7,425 nt of DNA from Bacteroidota bacterium. Lineage in GTDB: Bacteria > Bacteroidota > Bacteroidia > Bacteroidales > VadinHA17. Within the stretch, counting starts at the first letter, position 1. Each line of letters opens with the position of its first letter. The notes below the pieces were generated by a model. The model was not told where the DNA came from and made no database searches. It was given only the letters and a program-made list of their open reading frames with translations. The position numbers and the translations under genes are program-made. Below, piece after piece: positions 5,939 through 7,425 of this stretch. The stretch covers positions 1-7,425 of the forward strand of contig DAOWNN010000109.1 of assembly GCA_030642585.1 (NCBI GenBank). The letters are read 5' to 3'.

Positions 5939-7099
5939 GTGAAGTTTCTAAGGAAAACCATTGATAAAATCAAGCCAAACTTTGAAGAGGGTGGGAAACT
6001 TGCTATGTTCCATTCATCTTTCGATGCTATTGAAACCTTCTTGTACGTTCCAAATACGGTTACAAAACCTAGGGGCAGCCATATCCGTGACACTATGGAT
6101 ATGAAAAGGACAATGATCCTGGTTATGATTGCACTGATTCCTTCTCTTTTATTTGGTATGTGGAATACCGGCCACTGGCATTTTATTGCATTTGGTGAAG
6201 ATGCCACACTCTTGCAGGAGTTTTGGTTTGGATTTTTAAAAGTGTTGCCAATCATCGTAGTTTCATATGTGGTTGGATTGGGGATTGAAATTATTTTTGC
6301 ACAGATCAGAAAGCATGAGGTTAATGAAGGCTATTTTGTTTCAGGTTTTCTTATTCCCCTTATTGTTCCAATTGATACTCCATTATGGATGTTGGCTATC
6401 GCCATAGCTTTTGCTGTGATTCTTGGCAAGGAAGTGTTTGGCGGAACAGGGATGAATATTCTTAATCCGGCACTTACAGTCAGAGCATTTTTGTTTTTTG
6501 CTTATCCTGGATGGATGTCGGGAGATTCTGTCTGGATTTCAGGAATGATGAAAAATGCAGATAATGTAGTGGATGGATTTTCCGGTGCAACTCCTCTTGC
6601 AGAAGCAGCAGCCGGGAATGTTTCAAACATGCCATCTGTTTTTGAAATGTTTTTGGGGGTGATTCCCGGTTCTGTTGGAGAGACTTCGGTACTGGCAATA
6701 TTGATTGGAGCTATTATTTTGCTCTGGACAGGTGTTGCCAGCTGGAAGATAATGACTTCAATGATTGCCGGAGGATTGATAATGGGACTGGTTTTGAACC
6801 TGTTTGCAGTAAATCCCTATATGGAACTTCCTGCATGGGAACATCTCCTGCTGGGAGGATTTGCCTTTGGAGTTGTATTTATGGCCACAGATCCAGTAAC
6901 AGCCACCCAGACAGAGAAAGGAAAATGGATCTATGGATTCCTTACAGGGGTGCTTGCTATTCTGATTCGGGTATTGAACCCGGCATATCCTGAAGGTGTT
7001 ATGCTTGCAATATTATTTATGAATGTTTTTGCCCCACTTATTGATCATTATGTGGTGGAGGCGAATATTAAGAGGAGATTGAAGAGGGTTGAGGTTTAA
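5939..7099 (+). CDS. nqrB: Na+-translocating NADH:quinone reductase subunit B
   Basis: A 386-residue integral membrane subunit of Na+-NQR with about ten hydrophobic segments. It carries a covalently bound FMN, and members of the family also bind riboflavin and line the Na+ path. The FMN attachment motif is SGATPL (215-220), with Thr218 as the expected phosphoester-linked residue. Other marks are KHEVNEGYFVSGFLIPLIVP (125-144), with an acidic Glu130 in a region linked to Na+ uptake in the Vibrio enzyme (alignment not run), GKEVFGGTGMNILNPALTVR (163-182), RAFLFFAYP (182-190) and FMATDPVTATQT (314-325). The start is GTG at 5939: the family N-terminus MKFLRKTIDKIKPNFEEGGK begins exactly there, whereas the next Met is residue 23. 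No Shine-Dalgarno is visible. Slightly shorter than the Vibrio protein (about 415). nqrC should follow but the window ends in repeats. Confidence 0.96.
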   Translation: MKFLRKTIDKIKPNFEEGGKLAMFHSSFDAIETFLYVPNTVTKPRGSHIRDTMDMKRTMILVMIALIPSLLFGMWNTGHWHFIAFGEDATLLQEFWFGFLKVLPIIVVSYVVGLGIEIIFAQIRKHEVNEGYFVSGFLIPLIVPIDTPLWMLAIAIAFAVILGKEVFGGTGMNILNPALTVRAFLFFAYPGWMSGDSVWISGMMKNADNVVDGFSGATPLAEAAAGNVSNMPSVFEMFLGVIPGSVGETSVLAILIGAIILLWTGVASWKIMTSMIAGGLIMGLVLNLFAVNPYMELPAWEHLLLGGFAFGVVFMATDPVTATQTEKGKWIYGFLTGVLAILIRVLNPAYPEGVMLAILFMNVFAPLIDHYVVEANIKRRLKRVEV

Positions 7100-7100
7100 A

Positions 7101-7425
7101 GAGAAGGCTGAGGCTAAGGCTAAGGCTGAGGGAAAGAGAAGAGAAGAAAAGAGAAGGGTGAGGCTAAGGCTAAGGCTGAGGGAAAGAGAAGAGAAGAAAA
7201 GAGAAGGCTGAGGCTAAGGTTAAGGTTGAGGGAAAGAGAAGAGAAGAAAAGGAGAAGGTTGAGGCTAAGGCTAAGGCTGAGGGAATGAGAAGAAGAAAAG
7301 GAGAAGGCTGAGGCTAAGGCTAAGGCTGAGGGAATGAGAAGAAGAAAAGGAGAAGGCTGAGGCTAAGGCTAAGGCTGAGGGAAAGAGAAGAGAAGAAAAG
7401 AGAAGGGTGAGGCTAAGGCTAAGGC
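7101..7425 (+). repeat. Nested 50-bp tandem array after nqrB, continuing past the window
   Basis: Six full units and a 26-bp partial one: 7101-7150, 7151-7200, 7201-7250, 7251-7299, 7300-7348, 7349-7399 and 7400-7425. Lengths are 50, 50, 50, 49, 49 and 51 bp. Each unit begins with GAGAAG, then four RAGGCT hexamers, then a polypurine segment. All-purine runs of 30-31 bases recur, for example 7128-7158. Units differ by a few substitutions (GGCTG, GGGTG or GGTTG; GGAAAG or GGAATG) and small purine indels. The array starts one base after the nqrB stop. No frame is open through it because one frame reads GGC-TGA-GGC-TAA and the frame rotates with the unit length. It lies on the sense strand of the nqr operon, so it would be transcribed if nqrC follows. 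Confidence 0.95.

Noticed and set aside
5929..6255. A 108-residue minus-strand frame antisense to the start of nqrB.
   Set aside because: Its hydrophobic stretches mirror the membrane codons of nqrB; no independent support. The same applies to the antisense frame at 6480-6698.
7101..7425. The array as a coding repeat (Lys/Glu/Ala-rich extension of NqrB) or as a CRISPR array.
   Set aside because: NqrB ends at a TAA before it and stops recur when the frame rotates. There are no unique spacers between repeats, and the unit is contiguous and purine-biased.

Overview
The window looks like a chromosomal segment of a Bacteroidota bacterium, probably of the Bacteroidales/Marinilabiliales type. The reasons are a type IX secretion system plug protein (DUF5103 family, confined to T9SS-bearing Bacteroidota), a Bacteroidota-type stand-alone 542-residue PruA, an nqrA-nqrB pair, start codons without convincing Shine-Dalgarno sequences, candidate -7 boxes of the TAnnTTTG type, and A+T-rich spacers filled with short repeats. 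The genus cannot be fixed from this stretch.

Layout. Positions 1-144 hold two copies of a dispersed palindromic repeat. Three genes follow on the minus strand: a small FtsB/DivIC-like division protein (145-450), pruA (671-2299) and the T9SS plug protein (2745-4121). The spacer between the first two carries a large hairpin repeat and a 7-bp periodic tract. The 445-bp spacer between pruA and the plug gene carries three evenly spaced perfect inverted repeats and a second dispersed element. A 352-bp divergent regulatory region (4122-4473) separates the plug gene from the plus-strand operon nqrA (4474-5820) and nqrB (5939-7099). It contains a perfect 14-bp palindrome with CRP-like half-site geometry and a candidate promoter for nqrA. 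After nqrB a nested 50-bp tandem array runs off the window edge, where nqrC would normally follow.

Function. NqrA and NqrB are the first two subunits of the six-subunit Na+-pumping NADH:quinone oxidoreductase, which couples NADH oxidation to a sodium gradient. PruA makes glutamate and NADH from the proline-degradation intermediate, so it supplies NADH that such a complex could use; this is a metabolic link, not evidence of co-regulation. The plug protein and the division protein are unrelated housekeeping or envelope functions.

The coding content is conserved and ordinary. I see no undescribed enzyme system, CRISPR array, RNA gene, transposase or prophage gene. The unusual content is in the spacers: almost every one holds a different repeat family, including the array inside the presumed nqr operon, a 7-bp phased nqrA-nqrB spacer, and a repeat that has become the coding 5' end of the plug gene.
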